Shown here piece after piece: positions 10,038 through 18,928 of a DNA stretch of 64,000 bases (within the stretch, counting starts at the first letter, position 1; the number at the start of each line of letters is the position of its first letter). The position numbers and the translations under genes were made by a program. Below the pieces are notes generated by a model that saw nothing but the letters and a program-made list of their open reading frames with translations, searched no databases and was not told the origin of the DNA. The stretch lies in NCBI RefSeq assembly GCF_010730955.1, contig NZ_AP022577.1, positions 2,418,001 to 2,482,000 on the forward strand, given 5' to 3'. This DNA comes from Mycolicibacterium aubagnense. Lineage in GTDB: Bacteria; Actinomycetota; Actinomycetes; Mycobacteriales; Mycobacteriaceae.

Positions 10038-10871
10038 ATGAATTCGCCCGTCGGCCAGCCACGGGGCACACTTGTCGGCCAACCACGGGGTCCAATTGTC
10101 GGCCAGCCGACGCGCGGCACCACGGGATACAACCGCCTGCGCCGCAGCGACCGCTGGCTGGTGCACTCGCCGCGGGTCCGGTCCGTGCTGCGCACCGCGG
10201 CCGAGCCCTTGGTCGTCGACCTCGGTTACGGCGCACTACCCGTGACCACCGTGGAACTGGCCTCGCGGCTGCGCACGGTCCGCGCCGATGTTCGGGTGGT
10301 CGGCCTGGAGATTCACCCCGAACGCGTACGACTGGCCCGTGAATTGGCCGGCGACATCGTGGAATTCGGCCTCGGCGGCTTCGAATTGGCCGGGCACACA
10401 CCGGTTTTGGTCCGCGCGTTCAACGTGCTGCGGCAGTATGACGTCGCCGAGGTGCCCGCTGCGTGGGCGCAGATGACGGGGCGGCTGGCACCGGGCGGGC
10501 TGCTGGTCGACGGCACCTGCGACGAGTTGGGTCGACGCTGCTGCTGGGTGCTGCTCGATGCCGACGGGCCGGTGAGCCTGACCTTGTCGTGCGACCCGTT
10601 CGCGATCGATCGCCCGTCCGACCTGGCTGAGCGACTGCCGAAAGTGCTTATCCACCACAATGTTCCGGGTCAGCCGATCCACCGGCTGTTGCAGGCCGCG
10701 GACCGGGCCTGGGCCACCACGGCCGGGCACGGGGTGTTCGGGCCTCGCGTCCGGTGGCGCGCCATGCTCGACCTTCTGGTCGATGAGGGTTATCCGCTGG
10801 AGCCGCCGCGGCGCCGATTGCGCGATGGCGTGCTGACCGTGCCGTGGGCTGCCGTCGCGCCCACGCACTGA
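10038..10871 (+). CDS. Class I SAM-dependent methyltransferase-like protein
   Basis: 277-aa protein with a Rossmann-type methyltransferase core: VVDLGYGALPVTTVELA is the SAM-binding motif I, VVGLEIHPERVRLAR motif II, and LAPGGLLVDGTCDE motif IV region. No substrate-specific domain is recognisable. The first 30 residues hold three near repeats of an 8-residue unit (VGQPRGTL, VGQPRGPI, VGQPTRGT) encoded by 24-bp DNA repeats, an unusual N-terminal tail that precedes the conserved TGYNRLRRSDRWL. Sits 20 bp downstream of the DUF2505 gene. To my knowledge not present between Rv0481c and Rv0480c of M. tuberculosis. Confidence 0.82.
   Translation: MNSPVGQPRGTLVGQPRGPIVGQPTRGTTGYNRLRRSDRWLVHSPRVRSVLRTAAEPLVVDLGYGALPVTTVELASRLRTVRADVRVVGLEIHPERVRLARELAGDIVEFGLGGFELAGHTPVLVRAFNVLRQYDVAEVPAAWAQMTGRLAPGGLLVDGTCDELGRRCCWVLLDADGPVSLTLSCDPFAIDRPSDLAERLPKVLIHHNVPGQPIHRLLQAADRAWATTAGHGVFGPRVRWRAMLDLLVDEGYPLEPPRRRLRDGVLTVPWAAVAPTH
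10050..10121 (+). repeat. Three 24-bp tandem repeats in the methyltransferase 5' end
   Basis: Units start at 10050, 10074 and 10098, each beginning gtcggcca; the first two share gtcggccaRccacgggg and the third diverges after position 11. The period keeps the reading frame, so copy number could vary without breaking the gene. Confidence 0.85.
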
Positions 10872-10896
10872 CGACACAGCGAATAGGGTTCGCCGT

Positions 10897-12072
10897 ATGC
10901 CATCACTGCGATCGCCCGTCGTTCTGGCATCAGCCGCGGCGGTGATCGTCGTCGCCCTGATCGTCGCGGCCGTCATGAGCAAGCCCCGGCCCGCCCAGGC
11001 GCCGACCGAACACCCGTCGATGTCATCCGCCGTGGCAGCCGAGCCACCCGCCTGCCAGAAACTCGACGCCACGGTGAGCGCACTCACGCCACACCAGAAG
11101 CTCGCGCAGCTGCTGATGGTCGGCGTCACGAACCTGGCCGACGCGCAAGCGGTGGTCCGGGAGCAGGAAGTCGGCGGCATCTTCATCACCAGCTGGACCG
11201 ACTATTCGATGCTCGGCGCTCCGCTCGCCGGCCTGGCACAGGAGCCGCGGCCGCTGCCGCTGGCGGTCGCTGTCGACGAGGAGGGTGGCCGGGTGCAGCG
11301 GCTGAAAGGCCTCATCGGCAGCCAGCCGTCACCCCGCGAACTCGTCGCCGCCGGCAAGACCCCGGAACAGGTTCGGGACATCGCCAGGCAACGCGGCCTG
11401 GCGATGAAAGAACTCGGCATCACCATCGACTTCGCGCCCGTCGTCGACATCACCGATGCGGCCGACGGCACCGTGATCGGTGACCGGTCCTGGGGCAACA
11501 CCGCCGAGACCGTCGCCGCGTACGCCGGGGCGTACGCCGACGGCCTTCGCGACGCCGGCCTGCTGCCGGTGCTCAAACATTTCCCCGGCCACGGCCATGC
11601 TTCCGGCGACTCACACAAGGGCGGCGTCGTCACCCCGCCGCTGGCACAGCTGGAGACGCTCGACCTGGTCCCCTATCAGTCATTGACGACCGACAAGCCC
11701 GTCGCCGTGATGGTCGGCCACATGCAGGTACCCGGGCTTACCGGGACCGACCCGGCCAGCCTGTCCGAAGCCGCCTACGACCTGCTGCGCGCCGGCAACT
11801 ACGGCGGCCGGCCGTTTCACGGCGCGGTATTCACCGACGACCTGTCCAGCATGGGTGCCATCACACAGCGCTACAGCGTGCCGGAGGCGGTGCTCAAGGC
11901 CCTGCAGGCAGGTGCCGACACCGCGCTGTGGATCACCACCAAAGAGGTGCCGGACGTCCTCGACCGCCTGCAGCAGGCCGTCGACGCCCGCGAACTGTCC
12001 CAAGAGCGCGTCGACGACGCGGTGCGTCACATGGCGGTGACCAAGGATCCCGCCCTGGCCTGCACCGCCTGA
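10897..12072 (+). CDS. Glycoside hydrolase family 3 beta-N-acetylhexosaminidase (LpqI-like)
   Basis: Predicted NagZ-type enzyme releasing N-acetylglucosamine from peptidoglycan fragments. N-terminal membrane anchor or signal at about residues 8-28, a linker, then a single GH3 barrel: AVDEEGGRVQRL, DFAPVVDI, the GH3 catalytic-loop motif KHFPGHGHASGDSH and the nucleophile Asp in FTDDLSSMGA. No clear lipobox Cys is seen near the signal, unlike LpqI, so it may be membrane-anchored. It belongs to the 9511-13938 run, 25 bp after the methyltransferase, and may serve wall turnover with neighbouring murB and lprQ. Confidence 0.92.
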   Translation: MPSLRSPVVLASAAAVIVVALIVAAVMSKPRPAQAPTEHPSMSSAVAAEPPACQKLDATVSALTPHQKLAQLLMVGVTNLADAQAVVREQEVGGIFITSWTDYSMLGAPLAGLAQEPRPLPLAVAVDEEGGRVQRLKGLIGSQPSPRELVAAGKTPEQVRDIARQRGLAMKELGITIDFAPVVDITDAADGTVIGDRSWGNTAETVAAYAGAYADGLRDAGLLPVLKHFPGHGHASGDSHKGGVVTPPLAQLETLDLVPYQSLTTDKPVAVMVGHMQVPGLTGTDPASLSEAAYDLLRAGNYGGRPFHGAVFTDDLSSMGAITQRYSVPEAVLKALQAGADTALWITTKEVPDVLDRLQQAVDARELSQERVDDAVRHMAVTKDPALACTA

Positions 12073-12100
12073 GCCGGCTGCCATCACTACGCTGGGCCGC

Positions 12101-12931
12101 ATGCGCATCGCATTGGCCCAGATCGGCGCGGGAACCGACCCCGAGGCCAACCTGGAACTGGTCGCCGACCACACGGCGCGCGCCGCCGACGCCGGCGCTG
12201 ACCTGGTGTTGTTCCCCGAGGCGACGATGTGCCGGTTCGGGGTTCCGCTGGCGCCCGTGGCCCAATCGCTGGACGGCCCGTGGGCGAACGCGGTGCGGGA
12301 CATCGCCGAGCGTTCGGGTATCACCGTGGTGGCGGGGATGTTCTGTCCGGCCGAGGACGACACAGATGGCCGCGTCACCAACACCCTGATCGCCACCGGC
12401 CCGGGTCTTGATGCGCACTACCACAAGATCCACCTGTACGACGCCTTCGGGTTCGCCGAATCCGAGACTGTCGCAAGGGGATTCGCGCCTGTCGTGATCG
12501 ACGTCCCGACCGCCGACGGCACCGTCCCCGTCGGCCTGACCACGTGTTACGACGTGCGGTTCCCGGAGCTGTATCTGGAGCTCGCCGAACGCGGCGCCAA
12601 GCTGCTGACCGTCCACGCGTCGTGGGCGTCGGGCCCCGGCAAGCTGGAGCAGTGGACGCTGCTGGCCCGGGCCCGTGCGCTCGACACGAGCTGCGTCGTC
12701 GCTGCGGTCGACCAGGCCCACCCCGGTGACGAGCTCGCCAAGAAGGGGCCGACCGGCAGCGGCGGCAGCCTGGTGGCCTCCCCCACAGGTGAGATCGTGG
12801 CGCAGGCCGGCCTCGACCCGGAACTGCTGGTCACCGACGTCGACCTGGCCGCGGTCGAGCGGGCCCGCGAGACCATCGCCGTGCTGCGCAACCGCACCAC
12901 CATTGCGCGTAAGGCACAATCGCAAGGGTGA
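12101..12931 (+). CDS. Nitrilase-superfamily carbon-nitrogen hydrolase (Rv0480c-like)
   Basis: 276-aa amidohydrolase with the Glu-Lys-Cys triad visible: Glu in LFPEATMCRF (near residue 43), Lys in HYHKIHLYDAFGF and Cys in LTTCYDVRFPELY. The family includes omega-amidases and Nit-type deaminated-glutathione amidases; HLYDAFGFAESETV is typical of the Nit1/Nit2 branch, so metabolite repair is a fair guess. Cytoplasmic, no signal. The stop overlaps the GTG of the next gene as GTGA. Confidence 0.92.
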   Translation: MRIALAQIGAGTDPEANLELVADHTARAADAGADLVLFPEATMCRFGVPLAPVAQSLDGPWANAVRDIAERSGITVVAGMFCPAEDDTDGRVTNTLIATGPGLDAHYHKIHLYDAFGFAESETVARGFAPVVIDVPTADGTVPVGLTTCYDVRFPELYLELAERGAKLLTVHASWASGPGKLEQWTLLARARALDTSCVVAAVDQAHPGDELAKKGPTGSGGSLVASPTGEIVAQAGLDPELLVTDVDLAAVERARETIAVLRNRTTIARKAQSQG

Positions 12932-13938
12932 CTGACCCTTGGGCCCGCCCCGCCAATGAGGACGCTGCACCATCTGCCGAGCCCGCGCCGCAGGCGACCC
13001 ATGTCCCCGCGGCTCCGGGTGCCCAGCCCACCGAGGTGCTGACGGCCGCCGAACAACCGGCACCGGCCGCGGCCGATGTGCCGCCCGCATATGGCGCCGA
13101 CGTTCCGGCCCCACCGCCCTACGGCGCCGGTGACGTGCCACCGACGTCCTACCCGGCTCCCCAGCAGGTGCCCGCCACCGACCCGCCGAAGAAGCGCCGC
13201 GGTGTCATGGAACTGCTGCGCGACCCGATGTCGCTGATCCTGATCATCGTCATCGCCCTCGCGCTGTCGGCGGCCGGTGTCGTAGGCGGCGAGTTCTACG
13301 CCCGCAGCCGCGGCAACAGCGTCGTGTCCCAGGCTGTCCAGTGCGTCGTCCAGGACAAGGTCGACGTGCAGTTCGGCGCCACCCCGTTCCTGTGGCAGGT
13401 CGCCAACAGCAACTACGACCACATCACGGTGACCACGGCCGGCAACCAGGTGCGCTTCGCCAAGGGGATGAAGGCCCAGATCCAGATCGACGACGTCAAG
13501 CTCCAGAAGACGGACAAATCGGCGGGGACCATCGGGTCGCTCGAGGCCACCGTCACCTGGTCGGCCGACGGCATCAAGCAGACCATCGCCGACACCGTCC
13601 CTGTGCTCGGCGGCCTGGTCTCCGACGTCACCACCGACCCGTCGTCGGGCACCATCGTGCTGGACGCGCCGATGACCCAGATCGTGGCCAAGCCGACCAT
13701 CTCCGACGGCGACCTGACACTGCAGGTCGAGCAGTTGACGGGACTGGGTTTCCTGCTGCCGCGCGAATCGATCCAGCCCGCGCTGAACATGTTCGCGGCG
13801 CAGCTGACCAAGGACTACCCGATGGGCATCCGTCCGGAGAGCCTGCAGGTCACCGGCACCGGCGTGACCGCCAAGTTCTCCACCAAGAACGCGACCATCC
13901 CGCTGGCCCAGCAGAACACCTGCTTCTCCGGCCTCTGA
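12928..13938 (+). CDS. DUF2993 membrane-anchored lipid-binding-like protein (Rv0479c-like)
   Basis: 336-aa protein: a Pro/Ala-rich cytoplasmic N-terminus (about 1-85), one transmembrane helix (about 101-122, SLILIIVIALALSAAGVVGG), then an exported DUF2993 domain (FYARSRGNSVVSQAVQCVVQ, VTTDPSSGTIVL). DUF2993 includes LmeA, a mannan-elongation factor of the mycobacterial periplasm that binds phospholipids, so envelope lipid or glycan work is likely but unproven. GTG start overlaps the nitrilase stop. Transcription runs into a palindromic repeat shared with position 34044. Confidence 0.87.
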   Translation: MTDPWARPANEDAAPSAEPAPQATHVPAAPGAQPTEVLTAAEQPAPAAADVPPAYGADVPAPPPYGAGDVPPTSYPAPQQVPATDPPKKRRGVMELLRDPMSLILIIVIALALSAAGVVGGEFYARSRGNSVVSQAVQCVVQDKVDVQFGATPFLWQVANSNYDHITVTTAGNQVRFAKGMKAQIQIDDVKLQKTDKSAGTIGSLEATVTWSADGIKQTIADTVPVLGGLVSDVTTDPSSGTIVLDAPMTQIVAKPTISDGDLTLQVEQLTGLGFLLPRESIQPALNMFAAQLTKDYPMGIRPESLQVTGTGVTAKFSTKNATIPLAQQNTCFSGL

Positions 13939-13947
13939 TCTCACCGC

Positions 13948-14000
13948 GATTTGTGCACGATTTTCCGCGGTGACCGCGGATTTTCGTGCACAAATCGCTG
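13948..14000. repeat. Dispersed palindromic repeat, copy 1
   Basis: A 53-bp element with arms gatttgtgcacga and tcgtgcacaaatc and inner ccgcg/cgcgg arms. It lies between the convergent DUF2993 and deoC genes, 9 bp after one stop and 1 bp before the other. The same element recurs at 34044-34096 with differences only in the central five bases. It can fold into a strong hairpin and probably acts as a bidirectional terminator, but the conserved sequence suggests a repeat family. Confidence 0.85.
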
Positions 14001-14001
14001 A

Positions 14002-14682
14002 CTAAGCCAGCCCGTCGAGGACAGCGCGGGTACCGGACAGCCCGAGCCGGGTGGCACCTGCGTCGAGCAGCGCCACCGCGTCCGCGGCCGCGCGGATACC
14101 GCCGCTGGCTTTGACGCCGAGGCCCGGGACGGTCTCGGCCATGATCTCCACGGCCTGCACGGACGCGCCGCCGGCCGGGTGGAATCCGGTGGAGGTCTTC
14201 ACGAAATCGGCGCCGGCATCGGCGGCCGCGCGGCAGACGTCGGCCAGCGTCGGTGCGCCGGCCATGGTCAGCAGCGCCGCGGACTCGACGATCACCTTCA
14301 GCACCGCTGTCGGGGCGGCCCCACGGACTGCGGTGATGTCGGCGAACACCGCCGAGATGTCACCTGCGATGGCGGCACCGACGTCGATCACCATGTCGAT
14401 CTCATCGGCACCGCGCCGGCCGTCGGCCCCGACGATCGACAGCGCCGCCTCGCGGGCCTTGATCTGCGAATCATGCTTGCCCGACGGGAATCCCACGACG
14501 GTGGCGACCTTGATGCGCTCGGGCACCTCGACCGCGGCGAGCATCGACGGCGACACGCACACCGCACAGACCCCCAGATCGGCGGCCTCCCAGCACAGGC
14601 TCGCCACATCCGCGGCCGTCGCCTCGGGCTTGAGCAGGGTGTGGTCGACCAGTGCGGCCACCTGCTCGCGGGTCCAACTCAT
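14002..14682 (-). CDS. deoC: Deoxyribose-phosphate aldolase
   Basis: Splits 2-deoxyribose-5-phosphate into glyceraldehyde-3-phosphate and acetaldehyde during nucleoside salvage. Class I aldolase with [10 protein letters not shown] at the N-terminus, the Asp in the [11 protein letters not shown] segment, LKVIVES and the Schiff-base lysine in DFVKTSTGF, and [12 protein letters not shown] at the C-terminus. 226 aa from ATG 14682; an upstream in-frame ATG exists, but 14682 starts right at the conserved region and overlaps the preceding stop by one base (TGATG). Confidence 0.96.
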   Translation of the reverse strand: MSWTREQVAALVDHTLLKPEATAADVASLCWEAADLGVCAVCVSPSMLAAVEVPERIKVATVVGFPSGKHDSQIKAREAALSIVGADGRRGADEIDMVIDVGAAIAGDISAVFADITAVRGAAPTAVLKVIVESAALLTMAGAPTLADVCRAAADAGADFVKTSTGFHPAGGASVQAVEIMAETVPGLGVKASGGIRAAADAVALLDAGATRLGLSGTRAVLDGLA

Positions 14683-15104
14683 CAGAACGGCTCCTCTGTG
14701 CCACCGGGATTGCAACGCGCCTTCAACATCTGGCTGTCATCGACCACCGGTCGCCAGGGCTCCAGATTCCAGCTGGTCTTGCCCGGCGCGGCGGCTTCGG
14801 CGAAATACCAGTGGCACATGAACTGGGCCCGCATCCCGGGGGTGTCGGCGTCCGGCGCCAGGTTCAGGACCTCGGACCAGGCCTCGTCTCCCGGCTGCGT
14901 GGCGCCCAGGCCGGACGCGCGCCGGCCGGCCACTGTCGGGTAGACCCGAAGGCTCGACACGCCATCCCACTGCGTCCACCGGGTGTGGTCGACGTATGGC
15001 GGCGGCGGAACAGGGTATGGAGCGGGATCAACAGGGTCGGCCAGCACCGGGGGCGCCAGCACCACCGCGGCGGCAGCCAGGACCCCGCACAGGATCGAGC
15101 GCAC
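14682..15104 (-). CDS. Secreted DUF2599 protein (Rv0477-like)
   Basis: 140-aa exported protein: signal peptide [22 protein letters not shown] with cleavage near ADP, then a Pro-rich spacer and a compact domain with [32 protein letters not shown] and [18 protein letters not shown]. Two Cys (in FMCHW and KARCNPGG) can pair outside the cell. It matches the DUF2599 family as I recall it; function unknown. Sandwiched between DUF2516 (3 bp upstream) and deoC (1-bp overlap), so one transcript is likely. Confidence 0.85.
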   Translation of the reverse strand: MRSILCGVLAAAAVVLAPPVLADPVDPAPYPVPPPPYVDHTRWTQWDGVSSLRVYPTVAGRRASGLGATQPGDEAWSEVLNLAPDADTPGMRAQFMCHWYFAEAAAPGKTSWNLEPWRPVVDDSQMLKARCNPGGTEEPF

Positions 15105-15107
15105 CGA

Positions 15108-15392
15108 CTACCGGGATTTCCCTTGGACCTCAAGGAGTTTGGGCTTCACATCGACCAGGTACACACCGGTGGCGCAGGCCGCGATGGCCGCACCCACCGG
15201 CGGCCCGATGATCCAGCCCAGGACCGCACCGCCGCCCAGAATCGCCAGCCAAACCGGCTTGGTCAGCTTGTCGACCGCGGTGTAGGCGTCCGGCCGCTGC
15301 ATGGCGGCGTGTACGAACGCGTACACGGTCGTGGCGAGCACCGCGATCTGTAACGCGAAAAGGACGTAACCCACCAGGCTTCCGAGGTACAC
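15108..15392 (-). CDS. DUF2516 membrane protein (Rv0476-like)
   Basis: 94-aa protein with two or three transmembrane helices (about residues 5-30 and 47-80). Segments [23 protein letters not shown] and [14 protein letters not shown] are typical of the small actinobacterial DUF2516 family. No known function. First gene of the DUF2516-DUF2599-deoC set. Confidence 0.87.
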   Translation of the reverse strand: MYLGSLVGYVLFALQIAVLATTVYAFVHAAMQRPDAYTAVDKLTKPVWLAILGGGAVLGWIIGPPVGAAIAACATGVYLVDVKPKLLEVQGKSR

Positions 15393-15429
15393 ACCCTCAG
15401 CCTATGTGGGTTACGTCCCTGACGTCTAA

Positions 15430-15487
15430 CTCTCCCGTCGCTTCGCTCGCCCCGGAAAAACTCTCCCGTCGCTTCGCTCGCCCCGGG
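15430..15487. repeat. 31-bp tandem duplication downstream of hbhA
   Basis: The block ctctcccgtcgcttcgctcg followed by ccccgg starts at 15430 and again at 15461, a period of 31 bp. It sits between the hbhA stop (15496) and the DUF2516 start (15392). Two copies only; no hairpin strong enough to be an obvious terminator. Confidence 0.8.
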
Positions 15488-15495
15488 AAACCCGA

Positions 15496-16182
15496 TTACT
15501 TCTGCGTGACCTTCTTGGCCGGAGCGGCCTTCTTGGCCGGAGCCTTGGCAGCAGCCTTGGCCGGGGCGGCCTTGGTCGCAGCAGCCTTGACCGGGGCGGC
15601 CTTCTTGGCGGCCGGCTTGGCCGGAGCAGCCTTCTTGGCAGCCTTGGCCGGGGCCTCTTCCTTCTCGGGCAGCTCGACGCCGACCAGCTTGGCGGCACGC
15701 TCGCCGACGGCGCGGGTCTGGCTGGCAACGTTGCCCAGGGCATCCTGGGTCAGCTCGGTGACCTGCTCGGTGTAGTTCTCGACACGGCCACGGACGTCCT
15801 CGACGCGCTCACGGACACTCTCGATCGACGACTGGGCGCGCAGGCGCTCCAGGGCGGCCTCGCCGCGCTCGACCAGCTTGTTGTAGGTGTTCTGAGCGTT
15901 CTCGGCGTAGGTCTCGGCGGCCTTGCGCAGCTCTTCGGTGCTGAACTTCTCGCGCAGCTCCTCAACCTGGCCCGGCAGCTCTTCCTGCAGCTTGGTCAGG
16001 CGGGCACGGCCTTCTTCGACGCGGGTGTTGGCATCGGTGCGGGCCTCTTCGGCACGCTCACGCAGGCTCGCGACGATCTCGTTGACGGTGGCCAGAGCCA
16101 GGTCCGCAGCGCCGACGGCGGCGAACAGGGGGGCCTTCAAGTCTTCGATGGTGGGCTGGCTGGTCTCTTTGTTCTCTGCCAT
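15496..16182 (-). CDS. hbhA: Heparin-binding haemagglutinin HbhA
   Basis: Surface-associated adhesin that binds sulfated glycans of epithelial cells, and also linked to lipid-droplet and polar-growth functions. 228 aa: short N-terminus with a hydrophobic patch ([15 protein letters not shown]), a long coiled coil (about 45-160) rich in Glu/Arg/Lys, and a Lys/Ala/Pro-repeat tail (about 178-228, [15 protein letters not shown] type) that binds heparin. No signal peptide, as known for HbhA. The tail repeats are more numerous than the PAKK-type repeats usual in slow growers, a normal species difference. Confidence 0.95.
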   Translation of the reverse strand: MAENKETSQPTIEDLKAPLFAAVGAADLALATVNEIVASLRERAEEARTDANTRVEEGRARLTKLQEELPGQVEELREKFSTEELRKAAETYAENAQNTYNKLVERGEAALERLRAQSSIESVRERVEDVRGRVENYTEQVTELTQDALGNVASQTRAVGERAAKLVGVELPEKEEAPAKAAKKAAPAKPAAKKAAPVKAAATKAAPAKAAAKAPAKKAAPAKKVTQK

Positions 16183-16215
16183 GTTCGTTGTTTCCTTTCT
16201 CGGGTACTGCGTTGG

Positions 16216-16671
16216 TCAGTTCGCTACTTGGTGAGTGTCAGTCGTCGTTGTCTGCTCCTCACTCGCGGCTTCCAATTCAGGCTGATCAGGAAGCGGTTTG
16301 GATTCGGCATCGTTCTGCTGCCGGAAGGACGTGTAGATATCGAGCAGCACCTGCTTCTGCCGCTCGGTGATCGAGAGGTCCGCGATGATGGCGTCACGCA
16401 CCTCGCCGGCGGCGCTGGGCTCCAGAATTCCGGCCCGTACGTAGAGCACCTCGGCCGAAACCCTGAGCGCCTTGGCGATCTGGTTCAGCACATCGGCCGA
16501 CGGCTTGCGCAGGCCGCGCTCGATCTGGCTCAGGTAGGGGTTGCTGACGCCCGCCTTCTCAGCGAGTTGGCGGACCGAGACCTGCGCAGCCTCTCGCTGG
16601 GTGCGGATGAAACTGCCGATGTCCTGAGCCGCATTCGACACGACGGCGGCGATATCTGCATCCTGCGCCAT
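16216..16671 (-). CDS. XRE-family transcriptional regulator (Rv0474-like)
   Basis: 151-aa protein with a Cro/C1-type helix-turn-helix (about residues 20-76: IRTQREAAQVSVRQLAEKAG, NPYLSQIERGLRKPSADVLNQ) and a C-terminal alpha-helical part with an acidic, Thr-rich tail. It lies immediately upstream of hbhA with 33 bp between, in the same direction, so it likely shares or controls the hbhA transcript. The effector is unknown. Confidence 0.9.
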   Translation of the reverse strand: MAQDADIAAVVSNAAQDIGSFIRTQREAAQVSVRQLAEKAGVSNPYLSQIERGLRKPSADVLNQIAKALRVSAEVLYVRAGILEPSAAGEVRDAIIADLSITERQKQVLLDIYTSFRQQNDAESKPLPDQPELEAASEEQTTTTDTHQVAN

Positions 16672-16779
16672 GTCGTGCCCCTGTCGTCATCGACCGCTTT
16701 TGGTTGGCGATCCGTACCAAAACAACGGTACGAGGGGGTGCTAACTATTGCAAGCGCTAGCAAGCGCCAGCTAGCACCG

Positions 16780-18168
16780 TCAGACGAACAGCTCGGCGAT
16801 GGTGTAGATGACCAGCCCGGCCAGCGATCCGACGACCGTGCCGTTGATCCGGATGAACTGCAGGTCACGACCGACATGAAGCTCGATTCGCCGGCTCGCC
16901 TCGTCGGCGTCCCAGCGCTCGATGGTCTCCGTGATAATCGCTGTGATCTCCGTCCCATATTGCGCAACAAGGTGTTTTGCGCCTCTGACGAGCCAGTCGT
17001 CGACCTTGTCCCGAAGGTCCGCGTCGTCCCGTAGGGACTCCCCGATCCGCACCACCGAATCTGCAATCCGGGTGCGCAAAACCGACGATGGATCGTCCAC
17101 GGACTCGAGGATGATGCGCTTGGCCGTGCTCCACGCCGTCTCCGCCGCCCGTGCCACCTCGTCGCGCGCCAGGATCTGTTCCTTGATCCGTTCCGCCCGC
17201 GCGATGGTGTCTTCGTCGTTCTGCAGATCGTCGGCGAAGTCGAACAGGAACTTCGTGGCCGACATGCGCAGCTCGTGCTCGGGGTTGCGTCGCACCTTGT
17301 CGGTGAAGTCCATCAACTCACGGTGGATACGGTCGCCCACCAGGTGATCGACCCAGCGCGGCGACCACGTCGGCGAGTCCCGTTCGATGACGCGCTCGAT
17401 GATCTCGCCCGCGTTGAGCGACCACTGGAACGCGCGGTCGGCCAGCAGCTGCAGCAGCGCCTCCTGCCGCCGCTCGGCCAGCATGCTCTCCAGCACCCGG
17501 CCGATCGGCGGACCCCACTGTGGTTCGGCGATCCGCTTGACGATCATCCGGTCCAGCACGTGCTGCACGTCCTCGTCACGCAGCAGCTCCACCAGCACCC
17601 GCAGCACCGTCGACGCCTCGGCCGCCACCCGGGAGGCATGCACCGGCTCCGAGAGCCACTTGCCCAACCGGCTCGCCACCTGCGCGTCGCGCAGCTTGGT
17701 CTCGATCACTTCCGGCGACATGAAGTTCTCGCGCACGAAGGTGCCGAGGCCTTCGCCCAGCTGGTCCTTCTTGCGCGGAATGATGGCGGTATGCGGGATG
17801 GGGATGCCCAGCGGATGGCGGAACAGCGCCGTCACGGCGAACCAGTCGGCCAGGGCGCCGACCATGCCGGCCTCGGCAGCGGCCCGCACATAACCCACCC
17901 ACGGGCCGGTCCAGCTGTACGCGCCGCCACGCGCCTGCAGCCACGTACACACCGCAAACAACACGGTGGCACCGAGCAGGAAGCTGAGCGCGACCGCTTT
18001 CATCCGGCGCAGGTTGCGCCGCCGCTCTTCGTCAGCCGTCCGGTCGGCGCCGGCAAACGACTCCGCGAGACTGACGTGCGGTTCGAGGGATTCCTGGTGC
18101 CTCGGATGAGGTCCAGGTCCAGGCCTGGGTCGGTGTGCCACGCTTCCATCATCCTGTATGTGCGCCAT
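16780..18168 (-). CDS. DUF445 membrane protein (Rv0473-like)
   Basis: 462-aa membrane protein: a Pro/His-rich start, a transmembrane helix near 55-75 (VALSFLLGATVLFAVCTWL), a second hydrophobic stretch around 90-115 (AAAEAGMVGALADWFAVTALFRHPLGIPIPHTAIIP), a long cytoplasmic alpha-helical region and a final C-terminal helix (GTVVGSLAGLVIYTIAELFV). ADWFAV and HTAIIPRKKD are the DUF445 hallmark. Function unknown. Divergent from the TetR gene with 50 bp between starts. Confidence 0.88.
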   Translation of the reverse strand: MAHIQDDGSVAHRPRPGPGPHPRHQESLEPHVSLAESFAGADRTADEERRRNLRRMKAVALSFLLGATVLFAVCTWLQARGGAYSWTGPWVGYVRAAAEAGMVGALADWFAVTALFRHPLGIPIPHTAIIPRKKDQLGEGLGTFVRENFMSPEVIETKLRDAQVASRLGKWLSEPVHASRVAAEASTVLRVLVELLRDEDVQHVLDRMIVKRIAEPQWGPPIGRVLESMLAERRQEALLQLLADRAFQWSLNAGEIIERVIERDSPTWSPRWVDHLVGDRIHRELMDFTDKVRRNPEHELRMSATKFLFDFADDLQNDEDTIARAERIKEQILARDEVARAAETAWSTAKRIILESVDDPSSVLRTRIADSVVRIGESLRDDADLRDKVDDWLVRGAKHLVAQYGTEITAIITETIERWDADEASRRIELHVGRDLQFIRINGTVVGSLAGLVIYTIAELFV

Positions 18169-18218
18169 GGTCGCCCCGTATTATTAAGCGGACCTAGCGG
18201 AATGGACGTACTGCGACC

Positions 18219-18923
18219 GTGGCACAGCAAAACGCACCTTCGTCGGCAAAAGCCGACGGGCGTAAACGACGCTGGCATCAACACAAGGTCGATCGCCGCA
18301 ATGAGCTGGTGGACGGCACGCTCGAAGCCGTCCGGCGCCGCGGCAGCAACGTCAGCATGGACGAGATCGCGGCTGAGATCGGCGTGTCGAAGACCGTCCT
18401 GTACCGCTACTTCGTCGACAAGAACGATCTGACCACCGCAGTGATGATGCGCTTCGCGCAAACCACGCTGATCCCCAACATGGCGTCGGCGATGTCGTCG
18501 AATCTTGACGGTTTCGAACTCACCCGGGAGATCATCCGGGTCTACGTCGATACTGTCGCCGCCGAGCCAGAGATCTACCCGTTCGTCTTCGCCAACAGCT
18601 CGGCGAGCAAGAGCAAGGCCATCGCCGACTCGGAACAGATCATCGCGCGGATGCTCGCGGTCGTGCTGCGCCGACGGATGGCGCACGCCGGCATGGACAC
18701 CGGCGGCGTCGACGCGTTCGCGTTCCACACCGTCGGCGGCGTGCAGCTGGCCACCCACTCGTGGATGTCGAATCGCCGGATGAAGCCCGAGCAACTCATC
18801 GACTACCTGACCATGTTGTCGTGGAGTGCGCTGCGCGGCATCGTCGAAGTGGGCGGGTCACTCGATGAATTCAACGCGCAACCGCATCCGTCCCCGACCA
18901 TCCCGACGCATCTGCTTCACTGA
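18219..18923 (+). CDS. TetR-family transcriptional regulator (Rv0472c-like)
   Basis: 234-aa repressor with an N-terminal basic tail (KADGRKRRWHQHK), TetR helix-turn-helix at about 27-75 (NVSMDEIAAEIGVSKTVLYRYFVDKNDL) and a helical ligand domain. The short gap to the divergent DUF445 gene, containing a doubled agcgga, may include its operator. It is followed after 5 bp by a PPK2 gene, so the two are probably co-transcribed. The M. tuberculosis orthologue Rv0472c is a TetR regulator of unclear ligand. Confidence 0.9.
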   Translation: MAQQNAPSSAKADGRKRRWHQHKVDRRNELVDGTLEAVRRRGSNVSMDEIAAEIGVSKTVLYRYFVDKNDLTTAVMMRFAQTTLIPNMASAMSSNLDGFELTREIIRVYVDTVAAEPEIYPFVFANSSASKSKAIADSEQIIARMLAVVLRRRMAHAGMDTGGVDAFAFHTVGGVQLATHSWMSNRRMKPEQLIDYLTMLSWSALRGIVEVGGSLDEFNAQPHPSPTIPTHLLH

Positions 18924-18928
18924 TCTGC

